This document shows, in pieces, positions 8,639 to 16,893 of a DNA stretch of 56,143 nucleotides. A program made the position numbers and the translations under genes. Every line of letters begins with the position of its first letter. Positions within the stretch are counted from its first letter, which is position 1. This DNA comes from Bacteroidales bacterium (GTDB lineage: Bacteria; Bacteroidota; Bacteroidia; Bacteroidales; P3), in assembly GCA_017446745.1 (NCBI GenBank), contig JAFSQF010000035.1, positions 1 to 56,143 of the forward strand. The letters are read 5' to 3'. The notes under the pieces were generated by a model that saw only the letters and a list, made by a program, of their open reading frames with translations, had not been told where the DNA came from and made no database searches.

Positions 8639-9745
8639 TCATCCGATCATGCCGGTGGCTACTACCAGATGAGCGTCGTGGTCGTAGATGGTGGCATACT
8701 GGCCTGCTGCGATGCCCTGTATTTTGGTGTCGCTGCTTAGGTGGTAGACGGTGCCGTTGATAGGGTCGAGGTGTTTGGTGAGGCGACCTGAGGCGAATTC
8801 AGGAGTGTGGCGTATCTTGAATTTCACGTCGATGCACCAGCTGTCGTCGGCCTTGCCCTCCAGTTCGGTAGGTTCCCAGATGTTGGCGCTGAGGTAGTGG
8901 AAGCCCAGGAGGTTGATTTCCTTGCCATACTGAGCCTCAGGGGTATAGCCTTGGCTGACGTAGAGCACGTTGTCCGCTATATCTTTCTTCACCACAAACC
9001 AGGGCCCGCCACTGAGGAAAAGGCCTTTGCGTTGCCCTATGGTGTGGAACCAATAGCCGCGGTGGGTGCCGAGCACTTTGCCGGTCTCGAGTTCCACGAT
9101 CTTGCCTTCGCGCTCGCCCAGGTATCGGCGTAGGAAGTCGTTGTAGTTTATCTTGCCCAGGAAGCAGATGCCTTGGCTGTCCTTGCGGTCGGCCGAAGGC
9201 AGATGGGCTTGGTGGGCTATCTGACGCACTTCGCTTTTCATCAGGTGGCCTATAGGGAACATGGCCTTGGCTATCTGAGGGTAGGTGAGCTGGGTGAGGA
9301 AGTCGGTCTGGTCCTTCAGCGGGTCTTTGGCTGCAGCCAGGAAGACGACAGAGTTGTCAGCCTGTTCGCTCTGCGCGTAATGGCCGGTGGCGATGCGGTC
9401 GAAATCCTTGCCGCACTTGTCGTTGAAAGCGCCGAATTTAATCATGCGGTTGCACATCACGTCGGGGTTTGGTGTCAGGCCGCGGCGCACCGAGTCAATG
9501 GTGTAGCTTACCACGTTGTCCCAATATTCGCGGTGCAGGTTTATCTCTTCGAAGGGGCATCCATATTTCTTGGCGATATAGGAGGTTATCTCGATGTCCT
9601 CTTCGGCGGGGCAGTCAATGAAGCCCTCTTCGCTCTCCATACCTATGCGGATATAGAAAATAGAAGGTGTGATGCCCTGCTCTTTAAGCAGATGCACCAC
9701 CACGCTGCTGTCGACGCCGCCCGATACTAATGCTGCAATATTCAA
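8639..9745 (-). CDS. mnmA: tRNA-specific 2-thiouridylase MnmA
   Basis: Adds sulfur to U34 of tRNA-Lys, -Glu and -Gln in the cytosol, using ATP and a persulfide sulfur donor. The PP-loop is SGGVDSS (residues 8-14). The two catalytic cysteines are Cys98 in NPDVMCNRMIKF and Cys194 in DSQGICFLGKINYNDF. 368 residues, normal length; the C-terminal beta-barrel ends in GQYATIYDHDAHLVVATGMI. It lies 69 bp downstream of the CNNM/CBS gene on the same strand and could be cotranscribed. Identification certain. Confidence 0.98.
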   Translation of the reverse strand: MNIAALVSGGVDSSVVVHLLKEQGITPSIFYIRIGMESEEGFIDCPAEEDIEITSYIAKKYGCPFEEINLHREYWDNVVSYTIDSVRRGLTPNPDVMCNRMIKFGAFNDKCGKDFDRIATGHYAQSEQADNSVVFLAAAKDPLKDQTDFLTQLTYPQIAKAMFPIGHLMKSEVRQIAHQAHLPSADRKDSQGICFLGKINYNDFLRRYLGEREGKIVELETGKVLGTHRGYWFHTIGQRKGLFLSGGPWFVVKKDIADNVLYVSQGYTPEAQYGKEINLLGFHYLSANIWEPTELEGKADDSWCIDVKFKIRHTPEFASGRLTKHLDPINGTVYHLSSDTKIQGIAAGQYATIYDHDAHLVVATGMIG

Positions 9746-9814
9746 TGTTGCTTGAAGGATTAAAAGGTTAATGAAAAGAAGATTAGGAGCTGTTTCGAGA
9801 GGTTTTACGCGATG

Positions 9815-10894
9815 TCAAGCCTTGTCATCGGGGTTTTCTTCAGGCAGGCGTATGCTTTTAAAACGTCGTTGCCGTTGTTGCCACCGTTCGCGGGCATATT
9901 GCTGCATGTCGGTCACCTCGTCGTTCTCGTCGATAATTTCCAGGCCGAAGATGGTTTCTATGATGTCTTCGAGGGTCAGGATGCCCTGGAAGCCGCCATA
10001 TTCATCTATTATTATGGCTATTTGTTCTTTATGTTTAAGCAGGGAATCCCAAATTTCGCTTACCGACTGTTCTTCGTTGAAGAGCGGAATGGCGCGTTTT
10101 ATTTGGCCGAGGGTTTTGTCGAAATGGTCTTCGGCCAGGTCCTCGAGGGCGTCGCTGCGGAGGATGTAGCCGGTGATGTACTCAGGGTCGTCGGCATAGA
10201 CGGGGATACGGCTGAAATGGCTGTATTCCTCTACTTTGTAGAAGTCGCGTAGGGTCATTGCTTCCGGTGCCACGGCGGCGACGCTATGTGGCGTCATGAC
10301 ATCGTAGGCCTTAATGTCGTCGAGTTTTATGACGTTCTGAATAATCTTGTTCTCATCCTCGTCGAGCACCCCCTCGTCTTCGCCGACATCAGCCATGGCG
10401 GCCACCTCTTCGCGGCTTACGGTGGCCTCGTCGTCCTCTTTGGAAATCAGTTTGGTGAGAAAACCAATCAACCAAACGAAGGGGAACATTAAGACAATGA
10501 GGAGCCTGATGGTGCGTGCTGTGAAGCCCATAAGTTTTCGCCAATAGGTGGTTCCGATGGTTTTGGGTATTATCTCGGAGAAGATGAGTATCAGTATGGT
10601 GGTGAGAGCAGAGATGATGCCGAACCAGTTGCCACCGAACGAAGAGGCTTGAGCGCCAACGCCTGCGGCACCGATGGTGTTGGCAATGGTGTTGAGCGAC
10701 AGGATGGCGGCGATGGGTTTGCCGTTGTCAGTCTTGTATTGTTTGAAGCGCGTGGCAGGCTTGTATCCTGCATCTTCGCGCATGGTGATGTACGACAGAG
10801 GGGTAGACATCAGCACGGCCTCCAATATCGAGCACAGGAACGATATCGACATGGCTCCGAGCAGGAAAATCAGCAATAAAGCTAAGTGTGACAT
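9815..10894 (-). CDS. CNNM/CBS-domain membrane protein (HlyC/CorC family)
   Basis: 359 residues. An N-terminal CNNM (DUF21) membrane domain with three to four helices (LALLLIFLLGAMSISFLC onward, and SEIIPKTIGTTYWRKL near 125) is followed by a CBS pair (about 195-315, with YDVMTPHSVAAVAPE and IIDEYGGFQGILTLEDIIE). CNNM proteins are associated with divalent cation (magnesium) export; the CBS pair binds adenine nucleotides. The C-terminal CorC/HlyC transporter-associated domain of longer homologues is absent, and the protein ends in a short charged tail. Inner-membrane location. Not clearly GldE. Family firm, transported ion inferred. Confidence 0.88.
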   Translation of the reverse strand: MSHLALLLIFLLGAMSISFLCSILEAVLMSTPLSYITMREDAGYKPATRFKQYKTDNGKPIAAILSLNTIANTIGAAGVGAQASSFGGNWFGIISALTTILILIFSEIIPKTIGTTYWRKLMGFTARTIRLLIVLMFPFVWLIGFLTKLISKEDDEATVSREEVAAMADVGEDEGVLDEDENKIIQNVIKLDDIKAYDVMTPHSVAAVAPEAMTLRDFYKVEEYSHFSRIPVYADDPEYITGYILRSDALEDLAEDHFDKTLGQIKRAIPLFNEEQSVSEIWDSLLKHKEQIAIIIDEYGGFQGILTLEDIIETIFGLEIIDENDEVTDMQQYARERWQQRQRRFKSIRLPEENPDDKA

Positions 10895-11096
10895 TGTGTG
10901 TTAAGTGGGTATGTTGAATTGTTTTTCTGTTGAATTGTTTGTTTGTTGATGGTAAATCAAAAGGTTGTTTGGGCTGTCAGGTGCGGTTTAATAATGAACG
11001 ATTACTTAAAGTAAAGACGAACAGTTCTTTGCGAATAATTATTCAACAAATTATGTAAACATACATTAGCAATTCAACATCTAAGGTAGATAACGT

Positions 11097-12008
11097 TTAA
11101 TTGTCTTTAATATTGTTGTTTTTGTTGGAATGTAGTGCAATTATTATGACAGAGCTGAAGATAAGGACGATACCGATGGCGAGGTTGAGGGTGAACTGTT
11201 CATCGAACAGGAAAATGCCAATCATGACAGCCGTCAGAGGTTCGAGGGCCCCCATAATGGCAGTGGGTGTGGAGCCAATATATTTGGCGGCATAGACCAT
11301 CATCACCAGAGCCAGGATGGCGGGTACGATGGCAAGCCAACCCACGTAGAACCAGCTGCTTGGGGTGTGCGGAAAGACCAGGCCTTCGTTGCTCATCAAA
11401 GCCACAACCATGTTGCCTAAAGCACAGTAGATGAGCACGTAGAAATTAATCTTGAACGATGACATGTTCAGCCGCGCGCGGTTCATCACAATGATATAGA
11501 TGGAGTAGGTGAGAGCCGAGATAAGCACCAGTACCACGCCCCAGGGCGAGAGTGTGCCGCCATCGGGCGTCCAATAAAGAAGAGCCACACCGATGAACGA
11601 GAGGACAATAGAGAGGGCTGTGGCCGCTGTCAGCTTTTCTTTGAAGACAATAGCCATGATGGCTGCTGTAAGAACGGGATAGACGAAGAGGATGGTTGAG
11701 GCCACCCCGACGTCCATGAGGCGGAAGCTCATGTAGAGGGTTAGCGAGGAGGCGAGGAAAAGGAGGCCAAGGCAGCTGAGCGTTAAAAACTCGGTGCGGT
11801 TTATCTTCAGGCTTTCTTTTCTGAGCATCATGAGGGTGGCTATGATTAGCCAAGCGAGGCCGAAGCGCCAGAAAAGGACGCTACCGGGGTTCATGCCTTC
11901 GTCGTAGAGTCTGGCCCCAAGGGGATTTGTTCCATAGCACACCGCGGCCCCAATTCCACATAAAGTGCCGAAAATTTTTTTGTTCTTTGTTATCGTAGTT
12001 GCTTGCAT
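11097..12008 (-). CDS. EamA-family (DMT superfamily) transporter
   Basis: 303 residues with ten predicted helices in two EamA repeats. The first repeat opens with GTLCGIGAAVCYGTNPLGARLYDEGMNP, and the second ends with GALEPLTAVMIGIFLFDEQFT, the characteristic ALEP...GxxxxxE motif of the drug/metabolite transporter superfamily. Members usually export metabolites or amino acids. A TACCTTTG -7 element lies upstream on the minus strand near 12057-12050. Substrate cannot be told. Confidence 0.9.
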   Translation of the reverse strand: MQATTITKNKKIFGTLCGIGAAVCYGTNPLGARLYDEGMNPGSVLFWRFGLAWLIIATLMMLRKESLKINRTEFLTLSCLGLLFLASSLTLYMSFRLMDVGVASTILFVYPVLTAAIMAIVFKEKLTAATALSIVLSFIGVALLYWTPDGGTLSPWGVVLVLISALTYSIYIIVMNRARLNMSSFKINFYVLIYCALGNMVVALMSNEGLVFPHTPSSWFYVGWLAIVPAILALVMMVYAAKYIGSTPTAIMGALEPLTAVMIGIFLFDEQFTLNLAIGIVLIFSSVIIIALHSNKNNNIKDN

Positions 12009-12183
12009 CTTATTTCTTTGGAGTGTTTTTCTTCACGTCAAACAAAATGCAAAGGTACGAAACTATTGTGAAATTCAGCCACGGTGTTGAATTGTTTGAT
12101 TGTTTGAAGGTTTTAATTGTGGTATAATCATGCAAAAATAGTTTACATATTGGGATGCTATTTGGATTATTATTTATAATATT

Positions 12184-12315
12184 ATTTTCTCCGCTTCGCT
12201 ATCGAAAGCTTCACTGGAGCTTTCTTCACACCTACGGGGCTCAATGTAACTGCCTGGTTTATACCGTGGGCTTTCGCCCACGGCTAATATATGTCGCCCC
12301 TACGGGGCTACGAAA
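12184..12315. repeat. Dispersed intergenic repeat, CCCCTACGGGG family, copy 2
   Basis: Repeats the modules of 4016-4185: CTCCGCTTCGCTATCGAAAG followed by GGAGCTTTCTTCAC(A/C)CCTACGGGG, then a perfect hairpin CCGTGGGC-TTTC-GCCCACGG (about 12269-12288), then CGCCCCTACGGGGCT. It lies between the EamA gene and the dcw terminator. No gene is visible in 12009-12367. Confidence 0.7.
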
Positions 12316-12367
12316 AGAGGTAATTTATTTTGAACAGTTACTTATAATCATGAACGATTATTGATAG

Positions 12368-12397
12368 AAAAAAAGAGGACACCGTATTGGTATCCTC
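12368..12397 (-). terminator. Rho-independent terminator of the dcw cluster
   Basis: On the minus strand GAGGATACC-AATAC-GGTGTCCTC forms a 9-bp stem with one G-U pair, followed by seven T. It lies about 70 bp after the ftsZ stop codon and closes the long minus-strand cluster. Confidence 0.8.
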
Positions 12398-12467
12398 TCG
12401 TATTTATGTTTTCAAAGATGTATTTTGCTTGGCGGGGAGCTAAGCTCAAAAGTGCTGTGGTTCGGGA

Positions 12468-14375
12468 TTAATCAGGCAGGTCGAAGAGGTGGCGGAATCC
12501 CGAGGCAATAGGGTTGTCGGAGGCTGCGCTGCGCTGCGACAGGTTGTTGTTGGTTGAATGGTTTTCCTGATAGATTGCCTCGCCGCTAAGTTCCTCGGTG
12601 GTCATCCGTTCAATAATGGCGGGACCCTCGGGGTTGTTGAGGAGCAGGTCGTTCATGCGGCGGATACGTTCTTCGCGCATTTTCACCTGTTGGTCGTCCA
12701 CGCTTCCGTTCTGAGGTCTGAAAGCCTGCGCCACTTGTTGGTCGGGGAAAGCAGTTTTGGGCTGTTGGGTGGAGGGTTGCTTTGTCTCTGCCACGGTTTC
12801 GATGGTTGGTGTTGCCAAGGCTTCAGTTTGCTCGATATGGAAAGAGGGTTGAGCCGGGCTTTGTTGAGTGGGGCGAGACTGTTCCACGATGTGGCGGTTT
12901 ATGACACGAATGCCGTCGAGATGGCTGTTTTGTGAGGGCTGCGAGGAGGTCTCTTTCTTGTCGGCGGGAGCTTCAGCGAGGTCGTCGGCGGGAGAATTGA
13001 GGGATACGACGCGTTTCTCGCCCACCTGGCTTGAAGGCATGCTGTCAAAGGGGTTGTCGCTGAAAGCGGGTGCAGTATGAGTGTTGGAGGCCGCGTTTTC
13101 GATATTGGCGGTATTGGAGGGCTGAGAGGGGTGTTCGGCTCGGTGGATTATTATCATCTCGCCGTTATTCTGTTGTTGTTCGGCCAATCGTTGCTTCTCT
13201 TCAGCTGCTCTGGCTGCTGCTTCAGCTTCAGCTTCGGCGGCTTTGCGAGCTTCTTCCTCCTGTTTTTTGCGAGCTTCTTCCTCTTGTTTTTTCTTCATTT
13301 CGTCGGCCAGGTCGAATATGTTAGGGCCGGAGCTTTGTTCGAAGCCCGTGGCGATGAGTGTGATGCGGAGCTGGTCGTCGAGGTTGTCGTCGTCGGCGTT
13401 ACCCCAGATGATGTTGGCCTCGGTGTCGCCGATGAGGGTGGTGAGGTAGTCGGTGACCTCGCCGATTTCGTCCATGGTGATCTGATGCTGAGGCGAGTAG
13501 GAGAAGTAGAGCAGGATGTTCTTAGCGCCGCGGATGTCGTTGTCGTTGAGGAGCACAGATGTTGTTGCGGCCTTAATGGCGTCCATGGCGCGGTTTTCGC
13601 CGCGGCCTTCGCCGGCGCCCATAAGGGCTGTGCCGCTCTTCTCCATAACGGTGTTGACGTCGCGGAAGTCGATGTTTACATAGCCCGACACGGTGATGAT
13701 TTCGGCGATGCCTTTTGCTGCGGTGAGGAGCACGTCGTCGGCTTGGCTGAAAGCCACGCTGAAGGGCACATTGCCACAGATGTTGCGCAGTTTGTCGTTG
13801 TTGATGATAAGGATAGCGTCGACGTGTTTGCGTAGTTCGGCGATGCCTTGTTCAGCTTGTTCGCGGCGGCGACGGCCTTCAAAAGTGAAAGGCATGGTGA
13901 CGATGGCGACCACGAGGATGCGTGGCACCATTTCGTCGTCGAGTTCAATGCTTTTGGCTATTTCTGCTATGATAGGAGCTGCTCCGGTGCCTGTGCCGCC
14001 GCCCATACCGGCGGTGATGAAGAGCATCTGAGTGTCGTCGGAGATGGCTTCGCGAATTTCGTCCTTGTGTTCCAGGGCCAACTTGCGTGCGCGCTCTGGC
14101 ACGTTGCCCGCTCCGAGCTTGCCCAGTTCAATCTTGACGGGCACGGGGCTGGCTGCAAGGGCTTTGGCATCGGTGTTGCATACTATGAAGTCAACGCCTT
14201 TGATGCCCTGACGGTACATGTGGTTCACGGCGTTTCCGCCGCCGCCGCCCACGCCAATCACTTTGATTTTGGCTGGTTGCGAGCGGTCTTGCTCAAACTC
14301 CATGGTGGAGCTGCCGAGCATGCCGTTTTGTGCGGTTTCGTTGTCGCTTTCAAAAGAAAATGTAGTATCGTCCAT
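12468..14375 (-). CDS. ftsZ: Cell division protein FtsZ, with an extended C-terminal linker
   Basis: Tubulin-like GTPase that forms the cytokinetic ring. GVGGGGGNAV (41-50) and the tubulin signature GGGTGTG (125-131) are intact, as is the T7-type NxDxxD region (INIDFRDV). The globular core ends near residue 365. A ~255-residue linker follows, with a charged helical part made of KKQEEEAR/AAEAEAEAAARAAEEKQR and a Gln/Ser/Pro-rich part, then a conserved tail GFRHLFDLPD that probably binds FtsA or other partners. At 635 residues it is much longer than E. coli FtsZ (383); long linkers are known in Bacteroidota. Last gene of the dcw cluster. Confidence 0.98.
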   Translation of the reverse strand: MDDTTFSFESDNETAQNGMLGSSTMEFEQDRSQPAKIKVIGVGGGGGNAVNHMYRQGIKGVDFIVCNTDAKALAASPVPVKIELGKLGAGNVPERARKLALEHKDEIREAISDDTQMLFITAGMGGGTGTGAAPIIAEIAKSIELDDEMVPRILVVAIVTMPFTFEGRRRREQAEQGIAELRKHVDAILIINNDKLRNICGNVPFSVAFSQADDVLLTAAKGIAEIITVSGYVNIDFRDVNTVMEKSGTALMGAGEGRGENRAMDAIKAATTSVLLNDNDIRGAKNILLYFSYSPQHQITMDEIGEVTDYLTTLIGDTEANIIWGNADDDNLDDQLRITLIATGFEQSSGPNIFDLADEMKKKQEEEARKKQEEEARKAAEAEAEAAARAAEEKQRLAEQQQNNGEMIIIHRAEHPSQPSNTANIENAASNTHTAPAFSDNPFDSMPSSQVGEKRVVSLNSPADDLAEAPADKKETSSQPSQNSHLDGIRVINRHIVEQSRPTQQSPAQPSFHIEQTEALATPTIETVAETKQPSTQQPKTAFPDQQVAQAFRPQNGSVDDQQVKMREERIRRMNDLLLNNPEGPAIIERMTTEELSGEAIYQENHSTNNNLSQRSAASDNPIASGFRHLFDLPD

Positions 14376-14518
14376 GTGCTTAATTGTATTTCTGTATGTT
14401 GATTATGAAATGGTTATGGTTTGTATGTCATTATGCAAAACAACTGCTAAATTACTCATTATTATTCGGGTGCGGATTGCGGGGTGCAAATTGTTATCAA
14501 CAATGTTATTAACTATGA

Positions 14519-16000
14519 TTAAAAATCGATGGTCTCGTTATCTTTGCCTTCGTTTTCTATTGTTCCGTCGCTGAAAATCTTGTTGAAGTATTTCTGCACA
14601 GCATCGCCGAATTGCGAGAAGATACGTGTCTTTGCCGGCTTGGGTTTGGGTTCCGGCTTGGGTTTGGGTTCCGGGGCTGGAGGAGGAGTGGTTTCAACCT
14701 CGTCGGGCGAGCCAAATGGGTTGGTGTCGATGGGGGGCATGTTGCCGAAGGGGTTGTTGGAGGGGTTGCTCGTAGGCTCTTCGGTGGTTTTCTGCTCCGG
14801 TTCTGAGCTATTCTCGTCGGTGTGGTTGCGTTCCTTGTCAAGCTCGTTGAAGCCATAGAGTACCAAGCCAATGCCGGTGGAATACATGGTGTTGATGATC
14901 TCGGGGTCGGTGTCTTTGTCGAGGTGTTCGTTTGGGAGGCCGATGCGTGTGTCGATGCCGGTGGTGAATTCCGTGAGTTCTTTGATATGACGCAGTTGAG
15001 CGCCGCCGCCTGTCAGCACGATGCCGGCGATGAGGCTCTGTTCGAGGTGAGATTTCTTGATTTCGAATTCCACCTGTTCGAGGATGGTCTCGGTGCGTGC
15101 CTTGATGATTTTAGCCAAGGTGAGCATGCTTATCTCGCGAGGAGGCTGGTTGCGGAGGCCGGGGATGGAGATGATGTCGTTGTCGCTGACGTTCTGAGGC
15201 AGGCACGAGCCGAAGCGTGTCTTCAGGGCCTCGGCCTGGCTGCGGAGGATTTTGCAGCCATCCTTGATGTCGGACGTTATGGCGTTGCCGGCGAGGGGCA
15301 GCACAGAGGTGTGCCGGATAATGCCGTCGTGGAAGATGGCGATGTCGGTGGTGCCGCCACCAATGTCGACCAGGGCCACGCCGGAGCTTTTGTCGTTGTC
15401 GTCGAGGACAGCCAAAGCCGAGGCTATGGGTTCCAGGACCACCCCCTTAATCTTCAGGCCGGCGCGGCGCACGGTGTCGTTGATATTGATAAGGTTAATG
15501 GTGTTGCCAGTGACGATGTGGAAGTTGGCCTTGAGTTGTTTGCCTGCCACTCCCACGGGGGCGATGTCGGGGCTGAGTTCTTCGCCGTCGACCACGAAGT
15601 TTTGCGGGAAGATGTGGATGATGTCCTCGCCGGGGTTGACCATGATGCCCCGTTGCTCCTCGATGAGGCGGTCCAGGTCCTCTTGCTGTATGAGTTTGTG
15701 GTTCTCGGGGATCATGATGGAGCCCATGTTCTGGGTGCTCTTGATGTGCTGTCCGGCGATGCCCACATAGACCTCGTCGACGGTGATGCCGGCTTGTTCG
15801 GAGGCGGCCTCCACGGCTTTGGAGACCGAGATGGCCGATTCTTTGATGTTTTTCACTACACCGCGTTCCACGCCTTTCGACTCCGTCTTGCCAAATCCGA
15901 TGATTCTGACTTTGCCATTGTCGTCGCGCTGTCCTATGAAACAGGCTATCTTGGTGGTTCCAATGTCCAGACCTACGATGATGTCTTTTTCGTTATTCAT
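14519..16000 (-). CDS. ftsA: Cell division protein FtsA
   Basis: Actin-fold ATPase that tethers FtsZ to the inner membrane. Visible motifs are VGLDIGTTKIACFIG (phosphate 1), VALVDIGGGTTDIAIFHDG (phosphate 2) and IVLTGGGAQLRHIKEL (adenosine). After the core comes an Asn/Pro-rich stretch and a Pro-Lys repeat (EPKPKPEPKPKPAKTR), then FGDAVQKYFNKIFSDG, which could serve as the amphipathic membrane-binding helix, followed by a short acidic tail. 493 residues, longer than E. coli FtsA (420) because of the Pro-rich linker. It follows ftsQ by 12 bp and precedes ftsZ by 143 bp. Confidence 0.97.
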   Translation of the reverse strand: MNNEKDIIVGLDIGTTKIACFIGQRDDNGKVRIIGFGKTESKGVERGVVKNIKESAISVSKAVEAASEQAGITVDEVYVGIAGQHIKSTQNMGSIMIPENHKLIQQEDLDRLIEEQRGIMVNPGEDIIHIFPQNFVVDGEELSPDIAPVGVAGKQLKANFHIVTGNTINLININDTVRRAGLKIKGVVLEPIASALAVLDDNDKSSGVALVDIGGGTTDIAIFHDGIIRHTSVLPLAGNAITSDIKDGCKILRSQAEALKTRFGSCLPQNVSDNDIISIPGLRNQPPREISMLTLAKIIKARTETILEQVEFEIKKSHLEQSLIAGIVLTGGGAQLRHIKELTEFTTGIDTRIGLPNEHLDKDTDPEIINTMYSTGIGLVLYGFNELDKERNHTDENSSEPEQKTTEEPTSNPSNNPFGNMPPIDTNPFGSPDEVETTPPPAPEPKPKPEPKPKPAKTRIFSQFGDAVQKYFNKIFSDGTIENEGKDNETIDF

Positions 16001-16012
16001 AATCTATATGTT

Positions 16013-16810
16013 TTATTGTTTTTTTCTTGTGCAAACCACCTGATTGTTGTATTTCAGGCTTATGGAGGAGTAGGTGTCCCATCCCACTTTGTCTATGCCC
16101 TGGTTGAGGAACGATTTGAGGTTGCTGAATTTTTTGTCGAGTTGTGTGGTGTCGCCCACCACGACGGTAAGAGAGCCGAGTTTTGGCACGAGGACGAGGT
16201 CGCCTTTGTCGGCCACCACCACTTGGTCGAAGAGTTCGCCATACTGTGGGTTGTCGTGGAGGAATTTTGCCAGCACCCATATTTTCATGGGCGAGGTGGG
16301 TTTGCGGTGCATTGAGGTGTCGCTCAGGTTTAAGGCCCAAGCATTCTTCAACAGGGGTTCCTCCCATAGTGTGCTTCCCACCAATACGTGGCAGTAGTGC
16401 TTGGCGGAGAGGGGCATGCATGTGCCCTGATGCGACAGGTAGTATTCGTTGTCCTGATAGAAGAGGCGCACCACGGGCATACGTTGTTCCACCTCGATGC
16501 GTAGTTTTCCGCCTGTAGTCATGCTCACGTTGGCGCTGAGCACGTAGGGGTGATGCTGCAAAAAGCTTTGTATGCCTTTGCGGTCCACGTCTTTGATATC
16601 GGTGGCGAGCAATGAGGGGTAGGCGTTTAACACCAGGCTGTCGACGTCGTTGGCGTCGAGGAGCACCAGGTTGGCGCCGTCGTCCTTGCCGTCGTAAACC
16701 ACAGAGCATTCCAAGCCGCGCATAGTGGCGTTGCGCCGCACTATGTGTGCAGCCACCACGACGATGGCGATTACAATGATGATGATAATATTTCGAACCC
16801 GAGGCTTCAA
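16013..16810 (-). CDS. ftsQ: Cell division protein FtsQ (DivIB)
   Basis: Bitopic divisome protein: short cytoplasmic N-terminus (MKPRVRN), one membrane helix (IIIIIVIAIVVVAAHIV), then a periplasmic POTRA-like region (about 45-115, with GIQSFLQHHPYVLSANVSM and LRIEVEQRMPVVRLFY) and an FtsQ domain. FtsQ connects early and late division proteins and binds FtsL/FtsB. 265 residues, usual length. Position between murC and ftsA is canonical. Sequence conservation is low in this family; the assignment rests on topology, motif IEVEQRMPVVR and position. Confidence 0.92.
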   Translation of the reverse strand: MKPRVRNIIIIIVIAIVVVAAHIVRRNATMRGLECSVVYDGKDDGANLVLLDANDVDSLVLNAYPSLLATDIKDVDRKGIQSFLQHHPYVLSANVSMTTGGKLRIEVEQRMPVVRLFYQDNEYYLSHQGTCMPLSAKHYCHVLVGSTLWEEPLLKNAWALNLSDTSMHRKPTSPMKIWVLAKFLHDNPQYGELFDQVVVADKGDLVLVPKLGSLTVVVGDTTQLDKKFSNLKSFLNQGIDKVGWDTYSSISLKYNNQVVCTRKKQ

Positions 16811-16893
16811 GGGGATGATTTGTTGTTTAATTGTTTAGTGTTTGGTGGCTTATTGTTGGGTGTCTTGGGTAACAGTAAAAAAACAGAGTGTTT

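Noticed and set aside
14822-16315. 497-codon plus-strand open frame opposite ftsA/ftsQ
   Set aside because: It crosses two well-identified genes on the other strand and has no family features.
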